From Streptomyces sp. NRRL WC-3742 (GTDB lineage: Bacteria; Actinomycetota; Actinomycetes; Streptomycetales; Streptomycetaceae), in assembly GCF_000720635.1 (NCBI RefSeq), contig NZ_JOCF01000004.1, positions 62,001 to 126,000 on the forward strand: a stretch of DNA of 64,000 bases, in the 5' to 3' direction. This document shows, piece by piece, positions 44,970 through 53,881 of this stretch. The position numbers and the translations under genes were made by a program. The first letter of the stretch is position 1. Each line of letters begins with the position of its first letter. The notes below the pieces were generated by a model. The model had not been told where the DNA came from. It worked only from the letters and a program-made list of their open reading frames with translations, and did not search any database.

Positions 44970-46310
44970 ATGCCCGGCCCGACCGCCGGCGCCGCCGGAC
45001 CCGCCGGCACCGCCCCCACCACCGGCCCCGAGGCCGCCGCCGATACCGCAGATGTCGCGGATGCCGCCGACGCTGCGGAAGCCGCGGAATCCGCTGGACC
45101 CGCCTCCATCACCGGCCCGGCCACGATCGTCGTCCTCGGCGGGCTCGCCGCCCTCGGCCCGCTGACCATCGACCTCTACCTGCCCGGTCTGCCCGCCATC
45201 GCCGACGACCTGGCCGCCGACCCGGCCGCCGTGCAGCTCACCCTCACCTTCTCGATGTTCGGCGTCGCCGCCGGGCAGCTGCTCTTCGGGCCGCTCAGCG
45301 ACCGCTTCGGACGCCGGCCGCCGCTGCTCGTGGGGATGGTCCTCTACACCCTGGCCAGCGCCGTGTGCGCGCTCGCGCCCAACCTGCCCGTGCTGATGGC
45401 CGGACGCTTCGTCCAGGGCGCGGCCGGGTCGGCGGGTCTGGTCATCGGACGGGCCATAGCCCGGGACCGCTTCCAGGGGGTGGCGATGCTGCGCTTCCTC
45501 GCCTCGATCACGATGATCTCTGGGCTGGCGCCGATCCTCGCCCCGATCCTCGGGGCCCAGATGCTGCGGTTCACCTCCTGGCGGGGCACCTTCGGCGCGC
45601 TCACCGCGCTCGGGCTGCTGCTCGCCCTGGCCTCGTTCGGCGCGCTGCGCGAGACGCTGCCCGCGCAGTCCCGGCACGGCGGCGGGATCGGCACGACGCT
45701 GCGCACGATGGGCCGGCTGCTGCGCGACCTGCCGTTCCTCGGGCTGGTGCTGACCAACGGCTTCGCGTACGGCGCGCTGTTCGGGTACATCAGCGGCTCC
45801 TCGACGGTGCTGCAGCACGTGTTCGAGGTCTCGCCGCAGACGTACAGCCTGCTGTTCGGGCTGAACTCGGTGGCGATCGTGCTGATGACGCAGGTGAACG
45901 GGCGGCTGCTGGCGCCGCGCTTCACCCCGCGGGCGCTGGTGCTGGGCGGGCTCGGGACGGCGGTGGCCGCCGGGGTGGCGCTGGTGCTGGGGACGGCGGT
46001 GTGGGACGCGGGCCTGGTCGGGTTCTGCGCTCCGCTGTTCGTGCTGATGGGCAGCCTGGGCGTGCTGCTGCCGAACGCCTCCGCCCTGGCGCTCGGCCTG
46101 GTCGAACCCCGGGCGGCGGGTACGGCGGCGGCGCTGCTCGGCACGGGCAGCTTCCTGGCGGGCGCGGTGGTCGCGCCGCTGAGCAGCCTCGGCGGACGGC
46201 CGTCCGCGGTGCTGCTGGCGATCGTGGTGCTGGCGTCGGGGTTGCTGTCGACGCTGACGTACCTGGTGCTCTGCCGGCCGGGACGGATGCCGGAGGCGGC
46301 GGACGCCTGA
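44970..46310 (+). CDS. Bcr/CflA-type MFS multidrug exporter
   Basis: A 446-residue membrane protein with about 12 helices. After an Ala/Asp/Glu-rich leader (AAADTADVADAADAAEAAE) the first helix contains GPLTIDLYLPGLPAIADDL, the hallmark of Bcr/CflA drug-resistance exporters, with motif A as FGPLSDRFGRRPPLL. ATG 44970 follows AGGAG by four bases; GTG 44934 is possible but has no such site. Expected to export drugs or metabolites. Its stop leads into heptamer element 9. Confidence 0.93.
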   Translation: MPGPTAGAAGPAGTAPTTGPEAAADTADVADAADAAEAAESAGPASITGPATIVVLGGLAALGPLTIDLYLPGLPAIADDLAADPAAVQLTLTFSMFGVAAGQLLFGPLSDRFGRRPPLLVGMVLYTLASAVCALAPNLPVLMAGRFVQGAAGSAGLVIGRAIARDRFQGVAMLRFLASITMISGLAPILAPILGAQMLRFTSWRGTFGALTALGLLLALASFGALRETLPAQSRHGGGIGTTLRTMGRLLRDLPFLGLVLTNGFAYGALFGYISGSSTVLQHVFEVSPQTYSLLFGLNSVAIVLMTQVNGRLLAPRFTPRALVLGGLGTAVAAGVALVLGTAVWDAGLVGFCAPLFVLMGSLGVLLPNASALALGLVEPRAAGTAAALLGTGSFLAGAVVAPLSSLGGRPSAVLLAIVVLASGLLSTLTYLVLCRPGRMPEAADA

Positions 46311-46472
46311 CGGATGGCAGATGACGACTGAAGGATGACGACGGACGGATGACAGCGAACGGATAACAGCTGACGGATGATGAAATCCGTCAGCTGTTAT
46401 CCGTTCTTCGTTACCTGTTACCTGTTACCTGTTACCTGTCACGTGTCACCCGTCAGCCGTTCGCGCCGATCA
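46308..46472. repeat. Heptamer-repeat hairpin element 9
   Basis: The largest element. A perfect 21-bp stem, 46357-46377 with 46386-46406 (loop tgatgaaa), is followed by four ttacctg heptamers and related units up to the chitinase stop. It separates two convergent genes. Confidence 0.92.
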
Positions 46473-48527
46473 GGCGATGGAGAAGTCGTCCCCGTAGACG
46501 TTCCCCTGGCCGTACCAGCCGTGCAGGTACACGGTGACGGTGCCGGAGGCGCCGGTGGTGAAGGGGACGGTCAGCTGGGTCCAGCCGGAGGCGACGGTCC
46601 AGGTGCTGGCCGTGGCGCCGCCGGAGACGCCCACGTAGGCGTAGTTGCCCTGCACCCAACCGCTCAGCGTGTAGCTGGTGTTGGGCTTGAGGGTGACGGT
46701 CTGGGTGCACTCGCCGGTCTGGCTCGCACCGGCCGCGGCCTGGAGCGCGTAGGAACCGGAGTGGACGGGCGTGGAGACGACCGCGCCGCCGCTCTGGCAG
46801 GTCCACGGAGCCAGGTTGCCGGTCTCGAAGTCGCCGTTGACCAGGCCGGTGGACGGCGGGGTCGTGCCGGTGACCGTCAGCGAGTAGGTCGCGGTGTGGG
46901 TGCCGGAGGCGCCGGTGGCGGTCACGGTCAGGGGGTAGGTGCCCGCCTTGGCGGCCGCCGTGGTGGCGATGTTCAGCGTCGCGCCGTTGCCCGCCGTGAC
47001 GGTGCCCGGGGTGACGGTGGCCGTGACGCCCGCCGGGGCGCCGCCGACGGACAGGTTCACGCTCTGCGCCGAACCGCTGGTGACGGCCGTGGCGACCGCC
47101 GCCGAGGTGGACGAACCGGCGGCGACGCTACCGGAGTTCGGGTTCACCGCGACGGAGAAGTCGTTGCCCGGCTGGGTGCCGGTGACGTTCAGCGTGAAGG
47201 TGGTGGTGTGGCTGCCGGAGGCCGCGCTGCCGGTGACGGTCAGCGGGTAGCTGCCGGGCGTCACCGAGGAGGTGGTGGAGACGTTGAGCGTCGCACTGCC
47301 GCCCGCGGTGACGGTGCCCGGGGTGACGGTGGCCGTGACGCCCGCCGGGGCGCCGCCGACGGACAGGTTCACGCTCTGCGCCGAGCCGTTGGTGACGGCG
47401 GTGGAGATGGCGGCCGAGGTGGACGAACCCGCCTTGACCGTGGCCGAGTTGGGGTTCACCGCCACCGAGAAGTCGTTGCTCACCGTCGTGCCGCCGGTGA
47501 ACTGCTCGAAGATGTGCGAGAACTCCCAGGTCTCCTGGGTGGTCCCGGAGCAGGTGTCGTCCCCGCCCTTGCCCGGGCAGCCGCCGTTGTCCCGCTGGAG
47601 CGCCCAGAAGGACAGCGTGCTGATGCCCTTGGAGACCGCCCAGTTGTAGACGGTTTTGGCGTTGGCCACGGTGAAGGTCTCGGCGGCACCGAAGTCGTCG
47701 ATGCCGATCATCTCGATGATGCCGATCGAACTCCACAGCTGCGTCGGGGTCTTGCCCGGGTAGAGCTGGGCGAGCTGGTTGTACAGGCCCTGCGCCGAGG
47801 TCTGGGTGTCGGCCGCCATGTCGTGGGTGGCGTTGTCGTAGTAGTCGAAGGTCATCATGTTGACGACGTCGATCCGCGCCTTGTTGCTGACGGCGTTCTG
47901 GAGCACCGCGAGGCCGCTGTCGGCCAGCCCGTGGGTGGTGGTCGGCAGGGTGTAGGAGAACTGGACGTTGCGCCCGTTGGAGGCGGCCCAGTCCTGCACC
48001 TGCTTGATCGCCTTGTTGCGGCGGTCGATTCCGGCGGTGTTGTTCAGCGAGTTGTCCTCGATGTCGAGGTCGATCCGGCTGATGTCGTAGGTGGTGATCA
48101 CGTTCTCGAACGCGGCCGCGATCTGGCCGACGTCGGTGCAGCTGTCGGCGATCTCGGTGCCGGTGTTGTCGGCCGTGTAGCCGCCGAAGGAGGGGATCAC
48201 GTCCCCGCCGTTGGCCCGGATGGTGGCGATGTCGGCGCCGAAGGTGGAGGAGGAGACCGGCTTGGACGTGTCGCCGTTCCAGTACGGCGTGCAGGAGCCC
48301 TTGGTGGCGGCCTGGAGGAAGGCCATCGTCAGGTACTTGTTGCCGGACTGCGCGGCCACGGTGGCGGGGCTCTGGCCGGTCCAGGACTCGAAGTAGGGGG
48401 CGAAGACCCGGCTCGGCAGCGGGGTCGCGGCCTGGGCGGTGCCCGTCCCGGCGGCGACGAGGCCGGCCGAGGCGGCCAGGGTGGCGCAGGCCGTCAGCGC
48501 CGCCTGAATGGTTCTGCGTAGACGCAT
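46470..48527 (-). CDS. Secreted chitinase, GH18 with two Ig-like repeats and carbohydrate-binding domain
   Basis: A 685-residue secreted protein. Signal peptide MRLRRTIQAALTACATLAAS with cleavage after about residue 35 (AQAA). The GH18 catalytic domain spans about residues 40-345 with the DxDxE motif in RIDLDIEDNS. Two nearly identical Ig-like repeats of about 90 residues follow (shared core AQSVNLSVGGAPAGVTATVT), then a C-terminal carbohydrate-binding module of about 140 residues (LVNGDFETGNLAPWTCQSGG). Promoter with a DasR-type palindrome about 310 bases upstream. It breaks down chitin outside the cell; the near-identical Ig repeats indicate recent duplication. Confidence 0.94.
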   Translation of the reverse strand: MRLRRTIQAALTACATLAASAGLVAAGTGTAQAATPLPSRVFAPYFESWTGQSPATVAAQSGNKYLTMAFLQAATKGSCTPYWNGDTSKPVSSSTFGADIATIRANGGDVIPSFGGYTADNTGTEIADSCTDVGQIAAAFENVITTYDISRIDLDIEDNSLNNTAGIDRRNKAIKQVQDWAASNGRNVQFSYTLPTTTHGLADSGLAVLQNAVSNKARIDVVNMMTFDYYDNATHDMAADTQTSAQGLYNQLAQLYPGKTPTQLWSSIGIIEMIGIDDFGAAETFTVANAKTVYNWAVSKGISTLSFWALQRDNGGCPGKGGDDTCSGTTQETWEFSHIFEQFTGGTTVSNDFSVAVNPNSATVKAGSSTSAAISTAVTNGSAQSVNLSVGGAPAGVTATVTPGTVTAGGSATLNVSTTSSVTPGSYPLTVTGSAASGSHTTTFTLNVTGTQPGNDFSVAVNPNSGSVAAGSSTSAAVATAVTSGSAQSVNLSVGGAPAGVTATVTPGTVTAGNGATLNIATTAAAKAGTYPLTVTATGASGTHTATYSLTVTGTTPPSTGLVNGDFETGNLAPWTCQSGGAVVSTPVHSGSYALQAAAGASQTGECTQTVTLKPNTSYTLSGWVQGNYAYVGVSGGATASTWTVASGWTQLTVPFTTGASGTVTVYLHGWYGQGNVYGDDFSIA

Positions 48528-48644
48528 CGGTTCTCCAACAGACGTGGTGGGGGATGGTGTTGGGGCGGTGCGAAGCGGGCCGGGGCGCTGGTGCGGCCGG
48601 TGGGGTCGGCCGCGTGCACGGTCCGGTCCGGGGGAGCCGGGGAG

Positions 48645-48692
48645 GTGGACATACGGGCGTGCGGACATGTGGACATGCGGGCGTGCGAGAAC
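48645..48692. repeat. 24-bp direct duplication in the chitinase leader
   Basis: Two copies beginning gtggacatacgggcgtgcgg / gtggacatgcgggcgtgcga. It lies between the DasR-type site and the chitinase start. Confidence 0.8.
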
Positions 48693-48839
48693 CCGCCGAC
48701 TCGCGCGGCGGTGCGGCGGCGGTGCGAACGCGCACGCCGTACCGGGGGCGGGGGGTGGAGCGGGACAGGGCAGGGCAGTGCCTCAGCCGCCGGTGGTCAC
48801 ACCCCCACAGTGCATCCCGGTCGGATCGACATGCCTATG

Positions 48840-48855
48840 TTTGGACTAGACCACT
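48840..48855. promoter_or_regulatory. DasR-responsive element (dre) of the chitinase
   Basis: tttggactagaccact matches the dre consensus ActGGTCTAGACCAct at most positions. DasR is the GntR-type repressor of chitin and GlcNAc use in streptomycetes, and dre sites precede most chitinase genes. Confidence 0.85.
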
Positions 48856-49067
48856 GCTCTGTCAAGAGTCCTAACTGTTCGTCGGCGCACGGGCTTTGGC
48901 GTGTCCGGACAGGAGCACGAAAGGCGGAGGGCCCCGGAAACGCCACGGCCGCGCACCCGTCGGACGGGGCGCGGCCGCGGCCGCCCGGCGCTCAGGACAC
49001 CGGGCGGTCCGGAGGCCGCGGGCGGTGGGGGCCGCCGCGGCCGGAAGTGGTCGGCGAGAGGGTGCGG

Positions 49068-49106
49068 CTAGGGCCTGTCCGGCAAGATCCGCCGGACAGG
49101 CCCTAG
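49068..49106. terminator. Perfect 16-bp hairpin overlapping the lipoprotein stop
   Basis: ctagggcctgtccggc pairs with gccggacaggccctag around a 7-base loop; the TAG of the lipoprotein gene (49103-49105) is inside the arm. It could also be the remnant of an IS-end-like palindrome, since this motif looks like transposon inverted repeats. Confidence 0.78.
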
Positions 49107-49636
49107 CGGGACGGCGGGCAGAGCGTGGAGCGCAGCGCGTCGTTGATCTTCGCGGCGGTCTCCGGTCCGAGGCCCTGCGGGTGCTGGGGGGAGGTGAAGC
49201 GCTGGTCGGCCAGTTCGGCCAACTTCTGCTTGTCCTTGGGGAACTGGAAGATCGCTTGGCACTGGCTGCGGGCCCGTTCCACGGCCTGGCCGGGCTTGCC
49301 GTCGACGATCGCCGGGTCGATCGCGTTCAGGGCGGCGACCAGCTTGGCCGTCAGGTCGGCGTCCGGCTTGCCGGGCAGTCCGGCGTCGGTGGGCGGGGCG
49401 GGCTTGGCGGGGGCGGGCGCCCCGGGGGAGGCGCCGTCGGCCGGGGTGGAGGCCGGGGCGGTGCCCGTCGCATCCGCGGTGGGAGCGGCCGAAGCGGCCG
49501 TGCCGTTGGCCGTGGCGGCGGTGGTGGTGGGGGAGCCGGCGGCGGAGGAGCCCGATCCGGAGCCGGAACTGGAGCAGGCAGCGAGGCTCACCGCGGCGAA
49601 TGCCGTGAGGGTGGCGGCGAGGAGACGAGTGCGCAT
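49103..49636 (-). CDS. Putative lipoprotein
   Basis: A 177-residue exported protein. Type II signal peptide with lipobox LAAC at residues 18-21, then a Ser/Thr/Ala/Pro-rich linker to about residue 90, and a small C-terminal helical domain with two cysteines (RSQCQAIFQFP and RSTLCPPSR). The function is unknown. It is transcribed leftward and ends in the 49068-49106 hairpin. A 12-bp tandem sits upstream (49710-49745). Neighbouring Opu genes are co-directional but separated by a gap of 192 bases. Confidence 0.85.
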   Translation of the reverse strand: MRTRLLAATLTAFAAVSLAACSSSGSGSGSSAAGSPTTTAATANGTAASAAPTADATGTAPASTPADGASPGAPAPAKPAPPTDAGLPGKPDADLTAKLVAALNAIDPAIVDGKPGQAVERARSQCQAIFQFPKDKQKLAELADQRFTSPQHPQGLGPETAAKINDALRSTLCPPSR

Positions 49637-49709
49637 GGCGTCACCCTGTCATGTTCGCGGCGCCGAAGGGAAGGTCCCCCGGCGAAGGACCGGCCCCGGG
49701 GGAGGCCCC

Positions 49710-49745
49710 GGAAACGGCCGCGGAAACGGGCGCGAAAACGGCCGC
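49710..49745. repeat. 12-bp tandem repeat, three units
   Basis: ggaaacggccgc, ggaaacgggcgc, gaaaacggccgc in direct order, between the lipoprotein start and the Opu binding-protein stop. Confidence 0.75.
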
Positions 49746-49828
49746 GGACGGGCACGGGCGACGGGCGACGGGCGGCGAGGTCCAGGACCCCGCCGCCCGT
49801 CACGCCGCACAGCGGACCAAGTGGAGCG

Positions 49829-50782
49829 TCAGCCGAGGCCGTTGGACTTCAGCCAGTCCTTGGCCACCGCCGACGGGTCCTCCTTGTCCACCGCGACCCG
49901 CTTCATCAGCGCCGTCAGCCCGGCCGTGTCCAGCTTGGCCGAGACCGCGTTCAGCGCCGCCGTCGCCTTGGCGTCCACGCCCGACTTGTTGACCAGCGGG
50001 GTGACGTTCTGCGCGCCGAAGACGTTCTTCGGGTCCGCCAGCGGGACGAGCTTGTACTGGACGATCTTCGGGTCGGTGGTGAACACGTTGCCGACCTGGA
50101 TGCCGCCGTCCTTGAGCGCGTTCGCCGTGGTGTCGCCGGTGGGCTTCCACTCCTTGAACGTCAGCCCGTAGACGTCCTTGAACTGCTGCTCGCGGCGGGT
50201 CTTGAACTCCGGTGGCCCGCCGATGCTGAACTCGCCGGCCTTGGCCGCGAGGTCGGCGATGCTCTTGAGGCCGTACTTGTCGGCGCTCTCCTGGGTCACG
50301 CTCAGCGAGTCCTTGTCCTCGGCCGGCGAGGAGTCCAGAACCGTCAGCGAGGAGGGCAGCGCCTTGGCCAGCGCCGCGTTGACGTCCTGGGTGGTGACGG
50401 CGGTGGCCTTGGCGTCCAGGTAGGCGAGCAGCGCGCCGTTGTACTCGGGCAGCACCGTCAGGTTGCCGCTCTGCAGCTGCCCGTACAGCACCTCGCGGCT
50501 GCCGATGTTGAACTTCTCCTCGACCTTGACGCCCTTGGCCTTGAGGGCCTGCGAGTAGATCGAGCCGAGCAGCACGTTCTCGGGGAAGTTCGCCGAGCCG
50601 ACGACCACCGTCGAACCGGAGCCGCCCGAAGCGCCGGAGCCGCCCGCGGCGGAAGCGCCCGAGGAGGCCGTGGAGGCGCCCAGCGGGTCGCCGCCCGAGG
50701 AGCTGCAGGCGGTGGCGCCGAGGGCGAGCGCGGCGAGCGTGCCGAGGACGACGGCGCGTCGGCCCCTGTGGGATGTCGACAT
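49829..50782 (-). CDS. Osmoprotectant ABC transporter substrate-binding lipoprotein (OpuCC-like)
   Basis: A 317-residue lipoprotein with lipobox GATAC (residues 22-26) and a Gly/Ser linker. The binding domain has VVVGSANFPENVLLGSIYSQ, SREVLYGQLQSGNLTVLPEY and GGIQVGNVFTTDPKIVQYKL, the pattern of glycine betaine/choline/carnitine binding proteins of the OpuC type. It is last in the operon after the ATPase and two permease genes. It delivers the ligand to the permease from outside. Confidence 0.93.
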   Translation of the reverse strand: MSTSHRGRRAVVLGTLAALALGATACSSSGGDPLGASTASSGASAAGGSGASGGSGSTVVVGSANFPENVLLGSIYSQALKAKGVKVEEKFNIGSREVLYGQLQSGNLTVLPEYNGALLAYLDAKATAVTTQDVNAALAKALPSSLTVLDSSPAEDKDSLSVTQESADKYGLKSIADLAAKAGEFSIGGPPEFKTRREQQFKDVYGLTFKEWKPTGDTTANALKDGGIQVGNVFTTDPKIVQYKLVPLADPKNVFGAQNVTPLVNKSGVDAKATAALNAVSAKLDTAGLTALMKRVAVDKEDPSAVAKDWLKSNGLG

Positions 50783-50882
50783 GGTGACGAATGTCCTTCC
50801 GGAGTGGACGGGAGAGGCGAGTAGAAGACCTGGAAGACGTGGAAGACCTGGAAGACGTGGAGGAGGAGTGGCCGGGAGGGGA

Positions 50883-51560
50883 TCAGCGGGCCCGCGCCTG
50901 GGCGCGCACCCCCGACGGGAGCGCGAACCGGGAGAGCAGGGCGAACACCGCCTGGGCGGCGACGGCGAGCAGCACCACCAGCAGCGCCCCGCCCACCGTG
51001 GAGGAGAAGCGGCGGGTGGCCAGCCCGTCGATGACGTAGCGGCCGAGCCCGCCGAGACCCACGTACGCGGCCACCGTGGCCGTCGCGATCACCTGGACGG
51101 TGGCGGTGCGCAGCCCGGCGAGCAGCGTCGGCGAGGCGGCGGGGAGGCAGACCTGCCACAGGACCTGCGGGTGGGTCAGGCCGATGCCGCGCGCCGCGTC
51201 CCGTACGTCCGGGTCGGTGCCGCGCACCCCCTCGACGGCGGCCACCAGCAGCGGCGGCGCGGCCAGCGCCACCAGGGCGATCAGCACGGCCGTCTCGCCG
51301 ACCCCGATGAGCAGCACCGCCAGCGTCACCAGGCCCAGCGTGGGCAGCGCGCGGGTGGCGCCCGCGAAGGCGGTGACCACGGTGACGCCCCGCCCGGTGT
51401 AGCCGATCAGGAGGCCCAGCGGTACGGCCAGCAGCGCCGCGTACAGCAGCGCCTCGCCCGAGAACAGCAGGTGCTCCAGGACGCGGTGGACGATCGCGTC
51501 CGGGCCGCTGCGGTGGTCGGGGGCGGTGAAGAACTCGTTGAGCCAGTCCAGCCAGTTCAC
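50883..51560 (-). CDS. Osmoprotectant ABC permease (OpuB/OpuCB-like) 2
   Basis: A 225-residue membrane protein with about six helices. The EAA-like loop reads DAARGIGLTHPQVLWQVCLP. GTG 51560 overlaps the TGA of the previous permease gene (GTGA). Together with the adjacent permease it forms the membrane channel. Confidence 0.92.
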   Translation of the reverse strand: MNWLDWLNEFFTAPDHRSGPDAIVHRVLEHLLFSGEALLYAALLAVPLGLLIGYTGRGVTVVTAFAGATRALPTLGLVTLAVLLIGVGETAVLIALVALAAPPLLVAAVEGVRGTDPDVRDAARGIGLTHPQVLWQVCLPAASPTLLAGLRTATVQVIATATVAAYVGLGGLGRYVIDGLATRRFSSTVGGALLVVLLAVAAQAVFALLSRFALPSGVRAQARAR

Positions 51561-52225
51561 GAGCCGGCCCCCTTCTGCCGCACGGCCCACGGCGCCAGCA
51601 GCCGGCGCGAGCCCACCAGCAGCAGGTCGACGGCCAGGGCGAGGACGGCGATCAGGGCGATGCCCGCCCAGATGGGGGTGGGGAAGTTGCGCTGGTAGCC
51701 GTCGATGAACAGGTAGCCGAGCCCGCCGCGCCCGACCAGCGCGCCGACGCTCGCCAGCGAGATGCTGGACACCGCCGCGACCCGAAGCCCGGCGATCAGG
51801 TACGGCACGGCGGCGGGCAGTTCGACGGCGGTCAGCCGGTGCCAGGGCCCGTACCCCATGGCGGTGGCGGCCTGGCGTACGGCGTCCGGGACGGCGCGCA
51901 GCCCGTCCACGGTGGTCGGCAGCAGCACGGCCAGCGCGTAGAAGGTCAGCGGGATCATCACCGTCGCCTGGGTGGCGAGCCCGGTGTACGGGATCAGGAT
52001 GATGAACACCGCCAGCGAGGGCAGCGCGTAGACGATGTTGAAGACGGCGGACAGCGGCTGGTAGAGCCGGGGGAAGCGGGCGCAGGCCAGGCCCAGCGGG
52101 ACGGCGGCCAGCAGGCCGATCAGGACGGGGACGAGGGCGATCACGGCGTGGTCGGCGAGCAGGTCGCCGAGGTAGCCGAGGTGGTCGCCGATCCAGTACC
52201 AGCGGATGATCGGTTCATCGTCCAC
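51557..52225 (-). CDS. Osmoprotectant ABC permease (OpuCD-like) 1
   Basis: A 222-residue membrane protein with about six helices and the EAA-like loop DAVRQAATAMGYGPWHRL. GTG 52225 overlaps the ATPase stop by 11 bases, so translation is coupled. Confidence 0.92.
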   Translation of the reverse strand: MDDEPIIRWYWIGDHLGYLGDLLADHAVIALVPVLIGLLAAVPLGLACARFPRLYQPLSAVFNIVYALPSLAVFIILIPYTGLATQATVMIPLTFYALAVLLPTTVDGLRAVPDAVRQAATAMGYGPWHRLTAVELPAAVPYLIAGLRVAAVSSISLASVGALVGRGGLGYLFIDGYQRNFPTPIWAGIALIAVLALAVDLLLVGSRRLLAPWAVRQKGAGS

Positions 52226-53279
52226 CGGCGGCTCCGTCCGTCAGTGCCGGGGCGGACAGCGCGGCGAGGACGGCCTCGCGGCTCGCGGTGCCCGTCACCC
52301 GCCCGTCCGCGTCCAGTACGGCGGCCACTCCGGCGGGGGAGAGGACGGCCGCGTCCAGCGCGGTGCGCAGGGTGTCCGCCTCCGGGCGGAAGCCCGGGGC
52401 CGGGTGCGGTCCGGCGCCCGCGGCGTCCCGGTCGATCCAGCCGGCCGGGCGGCGGTCCTCGTCCAGCGTCAACTCCCAGCCGCCGTAGCGCAGCCCGTCA
52501 CCGAGCGGGCGGACGGCGACGGCGCTCGCGGGCCGCAGCGCCAGCCCGCGCAGGCCCCGGTCCCGGCCGAGGAAGGCGGCCACGCCGTCGTCGGCGGGGG
52601 AGGTGAGCAGGGTGTGCGGATCGGCCAGCTGGGCTATTCGGCCGTGCTCGCGCAGCACCACGACCTGGTCGCCGAGGCGTACGGCCTCCTCGATGTCGTG
52701 GGTGACGAACAGCACCGTCTTGTGCAGTTCGGACTGCAGCCGCAGCAGCTCGTCCTGCAGCCCGGCGCGCACCACCGGGTCGACGGCGCTGAACGGCTCG
52801 TCCATCAGCAGGACCGGCGGGTCGGCGGCCAGGGCTCGCGCCACGCCGACGCGCTGCTGCTGGCCGCCGGAGAGCTGGAACGGGTACCGCTTGGCGGTCT
52901 CGGGCGCAAGACCGACCAGCTCGAGCAGCTCGGCGGCCCGGGCGCGGGCCCGCTTGCGGTCCCAGCCGAGCAGCAGCGGGACGGTGGCGACGTTGTCGAT
53001 CACCTTGCGGTGCGGGAAGAGGCCCGCCTGCTGGATCACGTACCCGATGCCGCGGCGCAGCTTGGCGGGCTCCAGGCCGGCCACGTCGGCGCCGTCCAGC
53101 AGGACCCGGCCGGAGGTGGGCTCGACCATCCGGTTGACCATCCGCAGCAGGGTGGTCTTGCCGCAGCCTGACGGCCCGACCAGGACGGTCGTGCGGCCGG
53201 TGGGGACCTCCAGGTCCAGGCCCTCGACGGCGATGGTGCCGTCGGGGTGGCGCTTGCCGGCGCCGTCGAATCTGATCAC
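52215..53279 (-). CDS. Osmoprotectant ABC transporter ATPase (OpuCA-like)
   Basis: A 354-residue ATPase. Walker A GPSGCGKTT (about residues 38-46), Q-loop in VIQQAGLFPH, signature LSGGQQQRVGVARAL (about 134-148), Walker B LLMDEPFSAVD. A C-terminal CBS-like half (after about residue 240, FLGRDRGLRGLALRPAS and TGTASREAVLAAL) may sense ionic strength as in OpuA-type transporters. GTG 53279 follows GAGGA by eight bases. First gene of the four-gene leftward operon. Import of betaine-type osmoprotectants, energised by ATP. Confidence 0.94.
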   Translation of the reverse strand: MIRFDGAGKRHPDGTIAVEGLDLEVPTGRTTVLVGPSGCGKTTLLRMVNRMVEPTSGRVLLDGADVAGLEPAKLRRGIGYVIQQAGLFPHRKVIDNVATVPLLLGWDRKRARARAAELLELVGLAPETAKRYPFQLSGGQQQRVGVARALAADPPVLLMDEPFSAVDPVVRAGLQDELLRLQSELHKTVLFVTHDIEEAVRLGDQVVVLREHGRIAQLADPHTLLTSPADDGVAAFLGRDRGLRGLALRPASAVAVRPLGDGLRYGGWELTLDEDRRPAGWIDRDAAGAGPHPAPGFRPEADTLRTALDAAVLSPAGVAAVLDADGRVTGTASREAVLAALSAPALTDGAAGGR

Positions 53280-53491
53280 GGGGTGTTTCCTCGTCAGGGC
53301 GCCCGGGGAAGGCGGCGCCTGGATCGGTCGGTGGGACAGTCGTTCGGTTGACAGCGGATCCAACCGCCGGGGTGTCGACGTTCTTCCGCCGTTCTACGCC
53401 CGCGTGGCTGCCCAGCTTCGGAGCGGTGGAAACTCTGATCAGACTATGACCTGCGTCATCCGCTGTCGCACGGATATCAGCCACGGGCCTC

Positions 53492-53881
53492 TCAACGGCC
53501 CCCCTGACGCGTCGGCAGCCCGGCCGCCGCCCAGCCGACGAAACCGCCGTCCAGGTCCGTCGCCCGGTGCAGCCCCAGCTCCCGCAGCGTCGCCGCGGCC
53601 AGGCTGGAGGCGTAGCCCTCCGAGCAGACCACGATCACCTCCACGTCGTACCCGGTCGCCTCGGCGATGCGGTGGCTGCCCGTCGGGTCCAGCCGCCACT
53701 CCAGCACGTTGCGCTCGATGATCAGCGAACCGGGGATCTCCCCCTCCGCCGCGCGCTGCGCCGCCGGACGGATGTCCACCAGCAGCGCGCCCTCCCGCTG
53801 CGCCCGGTGCGCCTCCAGCGCCCCCGGCCGGTGGACGCCCTCGCGGGAGCGCTCCACCAGGTCGTCGATCGTGGTCACCAT
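53492..53881 (-). CDS. Rhodanese-domain sulfurtransferase
   Basis: A 129-residue single-domain rhodanese. The catalytic Cys is in VIVVCSEGYASS (about residue 88), DIRPAAQRAAEGEIPGSL precedes it, and DLDGGFVGWAAAGLP is the usual C-terminal strand-helix. It moves sulfane sulfur. The ATG at 53881 overlaps the CDO stop by seven bases, so the pair is translationally coupled. Sulfur from cysteine oxidation is the probable context. Confidence 0.92.
   Translation of the reverse strand: MVTTIDDLVERSREGVHRPGALEAHRAQREGALLVDIRPAAQRAAEGEIPGSLIIERNVLEWRLDPTGSHRIAEATGYDVEVIVVCSEGYASSLAAATLRELGLHRATDLDGGFVGWAAAGLPTRQGGR

Larger units (their letters stand above)
48528..49102. other. Long chitinase upstream region
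   Basis: 575 bases between chitinase and the lipoprotein gene. It holds a 24-bp duplication (48645-48692), the DasR-type palindrome (48840-48855) and the terminator of the lipoprotein gene (49068-49106). No gene is seen. Confidence 0.6.
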
